Positions 8,589-17,276 of a stretch of 64,000 bases of DNA are shown piece by piece. Numbering within the stretch: position 1 is the first letter of the stretch; the number at the start of each line of letters is the position of its first letter. The position numbers and the translations under genes were made by a program. The stretch covers positions 131,703-195,702 of the forward strand of contig DAOTXS010000087.1 in NCBI GenBank assembly GCA_034435055.1, read 5' to 3'. Below the pieces are notes generated by a model. It searched no databases, was not told where the DNA came from, and saw only the letters and a list, made by a program, of their open reading frames with translations. The DNA comes from DAOTXS01 sp034435055 (lineage in GTDB: Bacteria; Chloroflexota; Anaerolineae; UBA4142).

Positions 8589-10052
8589 TTGAGAATTCGC
8601 ATTGCGCTTGACGCTGCGCTTGCCGATCTGTATGGTCCCGAAATTCATTGGACTTGGCGAGTCATTCTCTCCACGATTGGAATTGCTTGGGAACAAGTCC
8701 CATTGACCCAGCCGTGCGACATTGCCTTTGTCAGTAATCCGGCGATTGTCCCTCAAGCATCATTTTGTATCAAGGCAAGCCCGGATAGATGGGCGAATCC
8801 CACGAAATTTCGCTTCCAATCAATTTCGGGCGCTGACGATTTATCTTTTCCAATTTATCAACACGACTCGGCTGATTCGGCGATCTATCAAACATCTTCC
8901 GGCCAGTGGATCTGCAACCGCGATGTCGTGTTCGATCTGTTCTGGCTTGCCACCGGGCAAGAAGAACGTTACCTGACCCAAGACAAACACGGTTTCTTCG
9001 ATCTAACTTCCACACTTGTCTTCAAGTACAACTTGTTACAACAGGCGCTCGGTTCATCGATTATTCAATCAATTGCAACTTGGTTGGAGCGCTTGGGCTT
9101 TCACCCGACTTTTCCCCGCTGGCACGCCGGCAAATCTGCCGCCGCTTGCATCGGACACGATGTCGATTACCCGGAAGTCATTCGCTGGTTGGAACCGGTG
9201 CGCATCCTTCGACGGCGTGGCTTGGCAGGACTCGATCTCGCGTGGCAAGTTTTGGCGGGCAAGCGCCATCATTGGCAATTTCTGGCGTGGGCGGAAATGG
9301 AAAAGCAATTACAGACCCGCTCCGCCTTTTACTTTGTTGCGCGGTACGGTTCGTTGATGCAGTACGCCGCCGGCGTGCCAGATCCATTTTACGATGTAAC
9401 ATCAAAACGGTTTCGCGAACTTTTTTCCATTCTTTTGGACGACGGTTTTGAAATCGGGATGCAGGCAAGTTATCTAGCGTACACCAGTTGTGAAAAATTC
9501 CGAGCCGAGAAACAGAAAATCGAAGAGGTGAGCAGAACCGAGGTGGCGGGAAATCGTCATCATTACTGGCATCTTAATCCCCGCGATGTTGAAGAAACCT
9601 TGTGGATTCACGAGCAACTCGGCTTGCGGTACGATGCCTCGCTGACGCACGATCACTATTTAGGTTGGCGGCGTGGATTGCTGCACCCGTATTTTCCATT
9701 TCATCAGCAACAGCGGCGCGAGTTGAAAACACTTCAGATTCCGACCGGCTGGATGGATGATCAGTTGTTTGGACAAAAACATCTGAACCCGGGCGAGCGG
9801 ATGGAATTATTGCACACTCTGGCAAACCGGGTTGCCGCGCTTGGCGGCTGTTTAATGATCGATGTGCACGATTATGTCTTTGATGATCGATTGTTTCCGG
9901 GTTGGGCGCGGACTCTGCGCGAATTGTGGGAACATCTCTTGCATCGTGGCGACTTTTGGTTTGCGACACCGGCGCAAGTCGCCCAATCTTGGAGTGATCG
10001 CTATTTACATCTCGTCCGTTCCAGTCACGGGCTGGATCAAGGACTGCCGTGA
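8589..10052 (+). CDS. Polysaccharide deacetylase-like protein
   Basis: A 487-residue protein with no signal peptide. The N-terminal about 170 residues look like the accessory region often attached to this deacetylase subgroup (DUF7033-like, by impression). The catalytic barrel begins near residue 185 with IGHDVDYPEV, where His-Asp-Val-Asp matches the metal-binding start of NodB-type deacetylases. Near the C-terminus MIDVHDYVFDDRLFPGW supplies another His/Asp set. The start is TTG at 8589. The stop overlaps the next GTG (GTGA), coupling it to a hexapeptide acyltransferase, which fits alternate acylation and deacylation of sugar residues. Confidence 0.7.
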   Translation: MRIRIALDAALADLYGPEIHWTWRVILSTIGIAWEQVPLTQPCDIAFVSNPAIVPQASFCIKASPDRWANPTKFRFQSISGADDLSFPIYQHDSADSAIYQTSSGQWICNRDVVFDLFWLATGQEERYLTQDKHGFFDLTSTLVFKYNLLQQALGSSIIQSIATWLERLGFHPTFPRWHAGKSAAACIGHDVDYPEVIRWLEPVRILRRRGLAGLDLAWQVLAGKRHHWQFLAWAEMEKQLQTRSAFYFVARYGSLMQYAAGVPDPFYDVTSKRFRELFSILLDDGFEIGMQASYLAYTSCEKFRAEKQKIEEVSRTEVAGNRHHYWHLNPRDVEETLWIHEQLGLRYDASLTHDHYLGWRRGLLHPYFPFHQQQRRELKTLQIPTGWMDDQLFGQKHLNPGERMELLHTLANRVAALGGCLMIDVHDYVFDDRLFPGWARTLRELWEHLLHRGDFWFATPAQVAQSWSDRYLHLVRSSHGLDQGLP

Positions 10053-11005
10053 AAACTATTTTGCTCGGGTTGATTTTTATCGCGCCCCCCTTTTTAAAAA
10101 AAATTTTGCTTCGTGGATTTTGCCACGCCAAGATTGGTCGCCACGCGGAAATCGGGTGGCTCTCGAGTGTCGTTGCGCGCAATATCGAATTGGGCGAATT
10201 TAGTGTGGTGCGTCCGTTGACGATTATTCAATTGAAGGGTGATTTCAAACTTGGCGCAAACAGTGAGATCAGTAGTTTCAGTTTGATCTACGGCTCATCG
10301 TCGCTTTGCATTGGCGAAAATAGTTACATCGGTCCGCAAGCGATGATCAACGTTGAAGAGCCGGTGCAACTGGGAAACGGCTCGGCGCTGGGTCCGCGCA
10401 GTATGGTGTTTACGCACGGATCGTTCTTGCCTTACACGCAAGGATATTGGGCGCGTCGTGCCGGCGTGACGCTGGGCAATCAAGTGTGGTGCGCCGCCGG
10501 CGTGTTTATCCAACCGGGCATCGAGATCGGCGATGACACTTTTGTCAATTCAATGTCGATGGTGACGCAATCGATTCCGGCTGGCTCGGTGGTGGAAGGA
10601 AATCCGGCGCGGGTGGTTACCACCATGGAACGCGTCAAACGTAAGATGACCCCCGCGCGGGTCGATGCGGCGCTTGTCCAGATTCTCAATGATTTCGCCG
10701 AAATCGGTTTGCGCCGCGAGTTAGGCATTCAAAACATCGAGACGCATCAGGCTTGTTTACGCTTTCAATGGCGCGGACGAATGTACGAACTTGCCGTGAT
10801 TCGCTCGGATGATTTTGCGATTATTCGTCCAAATTCAAATGTGCAACAGATTTTTCTCGTCAACCGACCAAACTGGATTCCGCCGGCTGGCGCGACCATT
10901 TTTGATTTGACCACCCAGCAAACATCTTTTCGCGCCGATGTGATTCATACCGCGTTGCGTTTGTTTATGCAACGATATTTCGGTGTGCGATTTCAAGACG
11001 CCTAA
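10049..11005 (+). CDS. Left-handed beta-helix (hexapeptide) acyltransferase with C-terminal extension
   Basis: A 318-residue protein. Residues about 55-195 carry hexapeptide-repeat signatures (LGANSEISSF, IGENSYIGPQA, LGNQVWCAAGVFIQPGIEIG, VVEGNPARVV) typical of LbH O- or N-acyltransferases that use acetyl-CoA as trimers. A further 110 C-terminal residues form an uncharacterised extension. The extreme N-terminus is mildly hydrophobic. The start is GTG overlapping the deacetylase stop, and the next gene starts immediately after its TAA. It probably acetylates a sugar of the cluster's polymer. Confidence 0.75.
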   Translation: MKTILLGLIFIAPPFLKKILLRGFCHAKIGRHAEIGWLSSVVARNIELGEFSVVRPLTIIQLKGDFKLGANSEISSFSLIYGSSSLCIGENSYIGPQAMINVEEPVQLGNGSALGPRSMVFTHGSFLPYTQGYWARRAGVTLGNQVWCAAGVFIQPGIEIGDDTFVNSMSMVTQSIPAGSVVEGNPARVVTTMERVKRKMTPARVDAALVQILNDFAEIGLRRELGIQNIETHQACLRFQWRGRMYELAVIRSDDFAIIRPNSNVQQIFLVNRPNWIPPAGATIFDLTTQQTSFRADVIHTALRLFMQRYFGVRFQDA

Positions 11006-12169
11006 ATGACCACCGATAGTTTGACCGCAACCTCCGTCATCCAATCGTCTGCACGCGTACTTGAAACCGGCGCATCGCGCATTCTCGCCATCGATGCGTT
11101 ACGCGGGATCGCGTTGATCGTGATGGCACTCGATCATGCGGCGTGGTTTGCCGGCGTTAGTTTGCAGGCGGAGACGTACGGTGGTCAGCCGGCAATGCTG
11201 GACACACCTGCGCATTGGATTTCCGGTTTGATGACGAATATCGCCGCGCCTACCTTTTGGTTATTGAGCGGATTCAGCATCGCGTTACTTGTGGCGTCGC
11301 GGCGCAAGAATGGCGAGTCGGAATGGGCGATTACCAAATTCTTGCTGATTCGCGCCAGTGTCATCATCTTGCTCGATTTGACGATCTGCCAATTTGCCTG
11401 GACCGGTAATGGACCGTACACCCATATCCTCTTGAGTATCGGGCTTGGACTGATCGTGTTGAGCGTCGCACGACTGTTACCGGTGTTTCTATTTGCTGGG
11501 CTAATGTTTGTCCTGTTGCTCGGTTATCAACTGTATCTTCCATTCGCGCCGGTTGCGCTGACACAAACGAACGATTTTTGGGGCGCGCTCTTTTTTAGCT
11601 ACAGCACAAAAACGAATCCGGCAGTGGAGTATTCATTGCTGGGATGGCCCGTGTTAATGGGGCTAGGTTATGTGTTTGGGACGCAAATTCATTTGCCGAT
11701 TATGCGCCGCGCGCGATTCTGGGTGATTGTGGGTACAAGTTTACTCGTGCTCTGGTTCGTATTGCGCGCGCTGGGCAAGTTTGGTGATCTGGTTCCATTC
11801 ACACCCGGCATCGAATGGTATCGCTTTTTCATTTTGGGCAAACAACCACCGACCCTCACATTTTTCGCGTTTAACCTCGGCATCGCAATGTTGATCTTGG
11901 CCTTCCTTTATGCGCGCGGAGATGGGCTCATTCGATTTCCGGCGCAATGGCTTGTGGTTATCGGCCAAGTGTCCTTGTTCTTTTTTGTCACTCATATCAT
12001 TGTGTATGCCGCATTGAGTAAATTATTCGGCATCATTCCTTTGTCGATTCCGGGCATGATACGCGCGTACTCGTTGTGGCTCGCTGGATTAATTGTGTTA
12101 TTCCCACTCGCACGCGCGTATAGATTTTTGCGTAAAGCGCATCCGCAAAGTGTGCTACGGTATTTATAA
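11006..12169 (+). CDS. Multipass membrane acyltransferase, DUF1624/HGSNAT-like
   Basis: A 387-residue protein with about ten hydrophobic segments. The N-terminus has the hallmark IDALRGIALIVMALDHA (residues 29-45), as in the heparan-alpha-glucosaminide N-acetyltransferase and DUF1624 family of membrane acyltransferases. These proteins move acetyl groups across the membrane to glycans. The ATG follows the TAA of the hexapeptide transferase with no gap, so the two are probably co-translated. The exact acceptor is unknown. A candidate hairpin terminator follows. Confidence 0.75.
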   Translation: MTTDSLTATSVIQSSARVLETGASRILAIDALRGIALIVMALDHAAWFAGVSLQAETYGGQPAMLDTPAHWISGLMTNIAAPTFWLLSGFSIALLVASRRKNGESEWAITKFLLIRASVIILLDLTICQFAWTGNGPYTHILLSIGLGLIVLSVARLLPVFLFAGLMFVLLLGYQLYLPFAPVALTQTNDFWGALFFSYSTKTNPAVEYSLLGWPVLMGLGYVFGTQIHLPIMRRARFWVIVGTSLLVLWFVLRALGKFGDLVPFTPGIEWYRFFILGKQPPTLTFFAFNLGIAMLILAFLYARGDGLIRFPAQWLVVIGQVSLFFFVTHIIVYAALSKLFGIIPLSIPGMIRAYSLWLAGLIVLFPLARAYRFLRKAHPQSVLRYL

Positions 12170-12199
12170 GTATTCTCTATTATGGCTTGTTTGAACATA

Positions 12200-12226
12200 C
12201 CCCCCAAATGGGGGATAGACGTTTTT
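12200..12226 (+). terminator. Weak candidate terminator hairpin
   Basis: A run of C at 12200-12205, AAAT at 12206-12209 and G at 12210-12214 form a short GC-only hairpin. ATAGAC and five T follow. The stem is short and the T run is displaced, so termination is plausible but weak. It separates the membrane acyltransferase from the beta-propeller gene. Confidence 0.35.
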
Positions 12227-12307
12227 GCCAATTGAAGGCACAATTGTGCTGGAGCAAAGAGGCTTTCCTTCACAGTGATTGGTGGATCTAGAAATGTGAG
12301 GAGGCAC

Positions 12308-14458
12308 ATGCCAGCACGTTCAAAAGTCAATTTGGTTGCAAGTGTTTTCGCTTTTACCTTGACACTTTGGATCGCAATTGCTTTCGTTACCCAGTCCTTT
12401 CCCTTTAACCCCCACGTCGTCGCCGCAAGTTTTCTTCCAAATCCTGCAAACTCAAATTATGGGCAATTACCTCCTGCGCCTCAAGTCGCAGATAGTGTAT
12501 ATTTGCCTTTAATTCTGCGCTCGCCTACGCCGGTACCTACTCCAACTCCCGTGTACGTACCGACCGGTGAGTGGACGCAACATGCCCACGATGCACAACG
12601 GACTAGTTTTACTGACCAAGTGGTGGCAACGCCTTGGCGCTGGAAATGGGCGTGGAATGGTCCCGATGCATCTGGGGGGATCAGCGTGGGTAAAACCGGA
12701 TTGCCACGCAACAGCCAGCCGGTGACTGGCGGAGGCCGTGTCTATATCGCCGCCGGCAGTCGCGGGGTGTATGCGCTCAATAACACCAATGGTTCTGTAG
12801 CGTGGAATCGTAGTCCGGGAGGGAATATCAATTCCACTCCCGCTTACGACAGTCAAACTCAGGCACTGTTCGTTGTGTCTAGCAACGGAACATTGTACAA
12901 ACTGGATGCGGCGACAGGGAATACACTGGGACAATTTGCATCTGGCGCATCCAGCACCTTGCCGCTTCCGCCAGCCGTGATCAGTGATCGCGTTTTCTTC
13001 TCGATGGGGAATCGAGTTTACGCGATCAATAAATCGACGATGGCGCAGATTTGGGCGTATGAGGCGGGTTCGCCAGTGCATACGCCGCCGGCATATTCGC
13101 CTTCGCGTAATCGAGTAATCGCAGTATCGCAGGATTTGTACGTTCACGCGATTAATAACAGTAACGGTACGCGCGCGTGGCGCGTGAAACCTACCACTCG
13201 CACCGGCGGCGATCCGGGATCATCGAACACTAGCTTGGCGGAAGCTTTCTATGGCTGGCCTGTGATCGCTGAAGTGCATGGTTACGTTCTCGTCAAATAC
13301 CGTCTGGATTGGCAAGCGTTGTGGGGAATTTGGAGTCCTTGGCCCAGTAATAATTCCACAATGCGCTCGATGCTCCAAGCGAATCCCGCGTATCAGGCGC
13401 TGTTAGCATTAGATTTAGACGATGGCGCGGTACCGTTTATTGCCAACGTTGGACATGGTGGTTATGGAGATGGTGGCTATCTGCCAATGGGACCACAACC
13501 GGTCGTCAAACGATTTGCGAATGGACAAGAAGTTGCGTATGTTGTGATGCGCGGGTCTCCTTGTGATGCGAGTCCGTGCGATGGTCGCTGGGATTCGCAT
13601 TTGGGCGAAATGCTTTTGGATAACACGACTGTCTCGGGCTATCAAGCCGGCGATGTTCGCTTTATGCGCAACACATTTTTTCCATCGGATGAACAAGTGA
13701 ATATCAGTATGTCCGGGGATATGATTTTCGGCGGCCATTGGGCTTTCGGTCTGGCGCATCAAATCACGGATCGATCAGCTGCCAAGGGCACTGGGACGAA
13801 TCCAATTGCTACTATTGATCTGCCTCACATCTCTGTTTCAGATAATCATGCGCCATTTAGTGCGTCACACTATTTTTCTGATCGATTGTGTGCTGAGAAT
13901 TGTGCGCGTGTATATCCACCCGGCTTTTATATCTATTATACCTCTGCCGCAATCTATGACCAATATTGGTCAGAGTATGCTAGCTGGGTGGTGAGTAATA
14001 ACACAATTTTCTTTGTCAGCACGGATGGCGCTGTCGTAGCACTTGAAAACGGCAATCCAACTGCTGCCCCTGTCCGGGACTCGGTTGCCAGCATCAGTAT
14101 CTCATCTAACCAGCCAATATCATCACCGATATTGACAACCAATGACGCAATCGACGTTGATAGAGTTGTACCATACACGCAAGCCAGCGATTACGCAGGC
14201 AAAACGGTTACGGTTGAGGGCACAATCAAATTTTTGTTCAATAACTATCTTGCTGTCTATCTTGGCTTTGAAAATCCTCATCAAGGTGCGTTCAAAGTAC
14301 GTATCTTGAAAGAAAATTGGGGAAATTTTGGTTCTCCGCCAGAGACCGTCTATCGGTTAGGGCAACGCATTCGCGTGACCGGCACCATTACGTGGTATCA
14401 AGGTGATCCGGTGATCTATGTGAGCCAGCCCTCAGCGATCAGGGATGCAGGACCATAG
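12308..14458 (+). CDS. Secreted PQQ-type beta-propeller protein with C-terminal OB-like domain
   Basis: A 716-residue exported protein. The ATG at 12308 is chosen because GAGGAGG lies at 12298-12304. A signal or anchor covers residues 9-28. VYLPLILR (64-71) and a short Pro/Thr linker follow. Repeated blades of PQQ-like propeller then occur (GGRVYIAAGSRGVYALN, GTLYKLDAATGN, NRVYAINKST, DLYVHAINNSNGT). The last about 95 residues (from DYAGKTVTVEGTI to VIYVSQPSAI) resemble an OB-fold module. No methanol-dehydrogenase-like catalytic residues are obvious, so a structural or binding role in the envelope is likely. It is followed by a strong hairpin terminator. Confidence 0.7.
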   Translation: MPARSKVNLVASVFAFTLTLWIAIAFVTQSFPFNPHVVAASFLPNPANSNYGQLPPAPQVADSVYLPLILRSPTPVPTPTPVYVPTGEWTQHAHDAQRTSFTDQVVATPWRWKWAWNGPDASGGISVGKTGLPRNSQPVTGGGRVYIAAGSRGVYALNNTNGSVAWNRSPGGNINSTPAYDSQTQALFVVSSNGTLYKLDAATGNTLGQFASGASSTLPLPPAVISDRVFFSMGNRVYAINKSTMAQIWAYEAGSPVHTPPAYSPSRNRVIAVSQDLYVHAINNSNGTRAWRVKPTTRTGGDPGSSNTSLAEAFYGWPVIAEVHGYVLVKYRLDWQALWGIWSPWPSNNSTMRSMLQANPAYQALLALDLDDGAVPFIANVGHGGYGDGGYLPMGPQPVVKRFANGQEVAYVVMRGSPCDASPCDGRWDSHLGEMLLDNTTVSGYQAGDVRFMRNTFFPSDEQVNISMSGDMIFGGHWAFGLAHQITDRSAAKGTGTNPIATIDLPHISVSDNHAPFSASHYFSDRLCAENCARVYPPGFYIYYTSAAIYDQYWSEYASWVVSNNTIFFVSTDGAVVALENGNPTAAPVRDSVASISISSNQPISSPILTTNDAIDVDRVVPYTQASDYAGKTVTVEGTIKFLFNNYLAVYLGFENPHQGAFKVRILKENWGNFGSPPETVYRLGQRIRVTGTITWYQGDPVIYVSQPSAIRDAGP

Positions 14459-14483
14459 TCATACAAAATCTATGATTGGATGA

Positions 14484-14522
14484 AAGACGCAAGTCAGTCT
14501 ATCTGAACTTGCGTCTTGTTTG
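14484..14522 (+). terminator. Rho-independent terminator of the beta-propeller gene
   Basis: An 11-bp perfect stem pairs AAGACGCAAGT (14484-14494) with ACTTGCGTCTT (14507-14517). The 12-base loop could pair further, and GTTTG follows. It lies 26 bp after the propeller stop. Confidence 0.7.
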
Positions 14523-14635
14523 TGTTCGTCAGCAGAAACGCTCAAATGACGGACGAAGTGTTTCTCCAATTGGCAAATCCTACCTATGAACCACAAGTCG
14601 TTTTCCGAACCTTGAGATTCGTTTTGCAGGTGCTA

Positions 14636-14664
14636 TTGCATAATCCCATCCTCTGCAGTATACT
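14636..14664 (+). promoter_or_regulatory. Candidate sigma70 promoter for the carbamoyltransferase operon
   Basis: TTGCAT at 14636-14641 and TATACT at 14659-14664 are separated by exactly 17 bases. It lies 219 bp upstream of the first gene of the operon and downstream of a terminator, which suits a promoter leading a roughly 200-base leader. Confidence 0.4.
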
Positions 14665-14882
14665 TGCACTACAGATATTCATGGTCAATGGATTTTCTCT
14701 TGGGTAGTATTTGTAAGACAAATACGGCGTCAGTTTTGGCAAATAAATGCATGTGTATTTTTGTCTAGTATACTGCTATCTTTTTAACGAGATGTTTCCA
14801 ATCACCATCTAGTGAGCCAGAAGGTGAGGTATTCATTTGTGAGTTTATCTTCACTGTTGGATAATTCTTAGGAGATTGAAAA

Positions 14883-15104
14883 ATGACTTTCTTGCAACGT
14901 ATTTGGAGTAAATGGAAGCAGTTTGGTCGCTGGATGGGTGACAATGTGGCACGAGGTGTATTTACGCTCTTTTATTTTATCATTGCCTTGCCGTTTGGGC
15001 TGATAGCAAAATTGGGTTCAGATTTTTCCAGGAAAAAAAGTCCTACTTGGTTACCGAGGGTCGAGAGCGACAACTCGCTCGAGGCAGCGCGGAGGCTATT
15101 CTAA
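14883..15104 (+). CDS. Small single-span membrane protein of a carbamoyltransferase operon
   Basis: A 73-residue protein with an AGGAGA ribosome site at 14870-14875. A basic, aromatic N-terminus (WSKWKQFGRWMGD) precedes one hydrophobic segment (GVFTLFYFIIALPFGLIA, about residues 26-43) and a tail ending in SLEAARRLF. I recall small proteins of this shape next to NodU/CmcH-type carbamoyltransferases in many genomes, but the function is unknown. Its TAA overlaps the ATG of the carbamoyltransferase (TAATG), indicating tight coupling and perhaps membrane recruitment of that enzyme. Confidence 0.65.
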   Translation: MTFLQRIWSKWKQFGRWMGDNVARGVFTLFYFIIALPFGLIAKLGSDFSRKKSPTWLPRVESDNSLEAARRLF

Positions 15105-16894
15105 TGTATATCTTGGGAATCTCTTGCTACTACCATGATGCCGCCGCCGCTTTGCTGAACGATGGCGTGTTAGTTGCTGCAGCCGAAGAAGAGCGTTTTA
15201 CACGCAAAAAACACGATTACGCTTTTCCCGAACAAGCCATCAATTTTTGTTTGCGCCAAGCCGGGATTCGGAGCGAGGATTTGGATTATGTGGTTTTCTA
15301 TGAAAAACCACTAGTCAAATTTGAACGAATATTGATGACAACCTTGGGGATGTATCCCAAGGCGTGGCGTGTTTTTCGCGAAGCAATGATCACCTGGTTT
15401 AGCGAAAAGCTGTGGCTCAAGGGCTTGATTATTCGCAAGTTACGCTTGCCGGCTGAAAAAATTTTGTTTGTCGATCATCATCTCTCGCACGCCGCAAGCG
15501 CTTTTTTCTGTTCCCCCTTTGATCAAGCGGCAATTCTTACCGTAGATGGCGTGGGTGAATGGACGACTGCGGCGTTAGGATGCGCCCAAGCGGATTGGAT
15601 GGGAGATGGCAGATCAAACATTACTCTTGAAAGTGAGATACGTTTTCCTCACTCGCTAGGATTACTCTATTCTGCCTTTACGGCGTTCCTTGGTTTTGAA
15701 GTCAACGAAGGTGAATACAAGGTGATGGGGATGGCGCCATATGGTGAACCGCGCTATTTGGATGATGTGGGCAAGTTAATCCATGTGGGGGATGATGGCA
15801 GTTTTCAATTGAACTTGGATTATTTTGAATTCACACATTCAACCGAACAAACTTACAGTCGACGATTTCTGGACCTGTTTGGTGAGCCGCGTAAAAAAGA
15901 ATCGGAATTCTACACGGTTGGCACGCATCCCAAACAAGATCATCCTAAATGGGACAATCGAATTGCCGAACAGAACCAACGGTACGCGGATATTGCGGCG
16001 AGTATTCAGCGAACGACAGAAGAAGTCTTACTCAAGATGGCGAAGACGGCGTATGCCCGCACTGGTTTGAAGAAATTATGTATGGCCGGCGGGGTTGCGC
16101 TGAATAGCGTGGCAAACGGTCGAATCATCAAAGAAACACCTTTTGAGGAGGTGTTTATCCAGCCTGCCGCCGGTGATTCGGGAGGGGCTTTAGGCGCGGC
16201 GCTCTATGCTTATCATGTTTTGCTGGCGCAACCGCGCAAATTTGTTCTTGAACATGCTTACTGGGGTGAAGAATTTTCAGACTCGGCAATCCAAACGTTT
16301 TTAGATCAGCAAGGGATCAGGTACGAAAAGATCGAAAATGAAAACAAACTCATCGATCGCGTTGTGGACGCACTGTTGCAACAACAAGTCGTGGGGTGGT
16401 ATACCGGCAGATTCGAATGGGGACCGCGTGCCTTGGGCAATCGAAGCATACTGGCAGACCCGCGCCGCGCAGAGATGAAAGACATTGTCAATACTAAGAT
16501 CAAGTTCCGTGAACCTTTTCGCCCATTTGCGCCGGTTATCCTTGAACACCGTGCATCCGAATTTTTTGATTTCGAAAATCTGGAACGTTATTATCCCGCA
16601 CGCTATATGCTGCTGGTGCATAAATTCAAAGAGGGTAAGGGACAGTTGGTTGGCGCAGTGAATCACCGTGGGACAGGGCGGTTGCAAACCATTCGCCGCG
16701 AGACCAATTCACGTTATTACGACATCGTAGATAAGTTCGGTCAAGCAACCGGTATTCCGGTCGTTATGAATACTTCATTCAATCTGCGAGGTGAGCCAAT
16801 CGTCGCTTCGCCGGCCAATGCCTATTGGACGTTTAGCCACAGCGGTATCGATTTGCTTGTGATGCAAGATTACCTTGTTACCAAGGGGGGATAA
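15104..16894 (+). CDS. Carbamoyltransferase (NodU/CmcH/SxtI family)
   Basis: A 597-residue O-carbamoyltransferase that uses carbamoyl phosphate and ATP to carbamoylate a hydroxyl group. The start ATG at 15104 follows CGGAGG and overlaps the upstream TAA. The N-terminal kinase-like ASKHA domain shows GISCYYHDAAAALL, EEERFTRKKHD and VDHHLSHAASAF, the metal-binding histidines typical of the Kae1-like fold. LTVDGVGEWTT is the ATP-site strand. The C-terminal carbamoyltransferase domain has GRFEWGPRALGNRSILADPR. The length matches the family. In this context the acceptor is probably a sugar of the surface glycan, although a small-molecule product cannot be excluded. Confidence 0.93.
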   Translation: MYILGISCYYHDAAAALLNDGVLVAAAEEERFTRKKHDYAFPEQAINFCLRQAGIRSEDLDYVVFYEKPLVKFERILMTTLGMYPKAWRVFREAMITWFSEKLWLKGLIIRKLRLPAEKILFVDHHLSHAASAFFCSPFDQAAILTVDGVGEWTTAALGCAQADWMGDGRSNITLESEIRFPHSLGLLYSAFTAFLGFEVNEGEYKVMGMAPYGEPRYLDDVGKLIHVGDDGSFQLNLDYFEFTHSTEQTYSRRFLDLFGEPRKKESEFYTVGTHPKQDHPKWDNRIAEQNQRYADIAASIQRTTEEVLLKMAKTAYARTGLKKLCMAGGVALNSVANGRIIKETPFEEVFIQPAAGDSGGALGAALYAYHVLLAQPRKFVLEHAYWGEEFSDSAIQTFLDQQGIRYEKIENENKLIDRVVDALLQQQVVGWYTGRFEWGPRALGNRSILADPRRAEMKDIVNTKIKFREPFRPFAPVILEHRASEFFDFENLERYYPARYMLLVHKFKEGKGQLVGAVNHRGTGRLQTIRRETNSRYYDIVDKFGQATGIPVVMNTSFNLRGEPIVASPANAYWTFSHSGIDLLVMQDYLVTKGG

Positions 16895-16895
16895 A

Positions 16896-17078
16896 ATGAA
16901 AACCTGGTTGAGCGCTTTTCTTTCCAACACCGGTGTAGTCGGCGAGATTTTTATCTATCTCTGGAAAAACAAACAATGGTGGCTTATACCTATGGTCATC
17001 GTATTGGTGATCTTTGGAGTCTTGTTGATATTTGCCGCCGCTTCTGGTGTAGGTCCCTTCATATACACCTTGTTTTAA
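16896..17078 (+). CDS. DUF5989-like small membrane protein (SxtK-like position)
   Basis: A 60-residue protein beginning MKTWLSAFLSN, with the conserved pattern GEIFIYLWKNKQWWLIPMV and one long hydrophobic span ending in FIYTLF. Proteins of this type lie beside carbamoyltransferases in many bacteria and, as I recall, occupy the SxtK position in saxitoxin clusters. It starts one base after the carbamoyltransferase stop. The function is unknown, but pairing with the small protein at 14883 suggests membrane scaffolding of the carbamoylation machinery. Confidence 0.8.
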   Translation: MKTWLSAFLSNTGVVGEIFIYLWKNKQWWLIPMVIVLVIFGVLLIFAAASGVGPFIYTLF

Positions 17079-17215
17079 TCGCTACGTTGGTCATCAACCA
17101 GGTTCATCCTGTCCGGTGCGTTGCCACAATTTGGCGAAACGCGGGCGCAAAGCATGTCGGCGCTCGTACTTGTGATTTATCGGAAATGATATCTGGCTAC
17201 AGTGGATCGTCGGAA

Positions 17216-17241
17216 CAATCCGCCATTTTAGTGGCGGATTG
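17216..17241 (+). terminator. Strong 10-bp hairpin between DUF5989 and SGNH genes
   Basis: CAATCCGCCA (17216-17225) pairs perfectly with TGGCGGATTG (17232-17241) across a 6-base loop. Only a short T run (GTTTG) follows, so it may be an attenuator, an RNA-processing site or a partial terminator within the operon. It sits in a 198-bp gap otherwise without features, 36 bp before the SGNH start. Confidence 0.45.
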
Positions 17242-17276
17242 AGTTTGCTGGGGCGTGTAAAGCAGGAGGCAGGACT

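Larger units (their letters stand above)
14459..14882. other. 424-bp intergenic region before the carbamoyltransferase operon
   Basis: It contains the terminator of the propeller gene at its left end and a candidate promoter at 14636-14664. A 63-codon open frame inside it (14516-14707) has no recognisable features or good ribosome site and is considered chance. A second TATACT occurs at 14769-14774 but has no -35 box at normal spacing. Confidence 0.5.

Noticed and set aside
14516..14707. 63-codon open frame in the gap before the carbamoyltransferase operon
   Set aside because: It starts inside a terminator hairpin, lacks a ribosome site and has no recognisable sequence.
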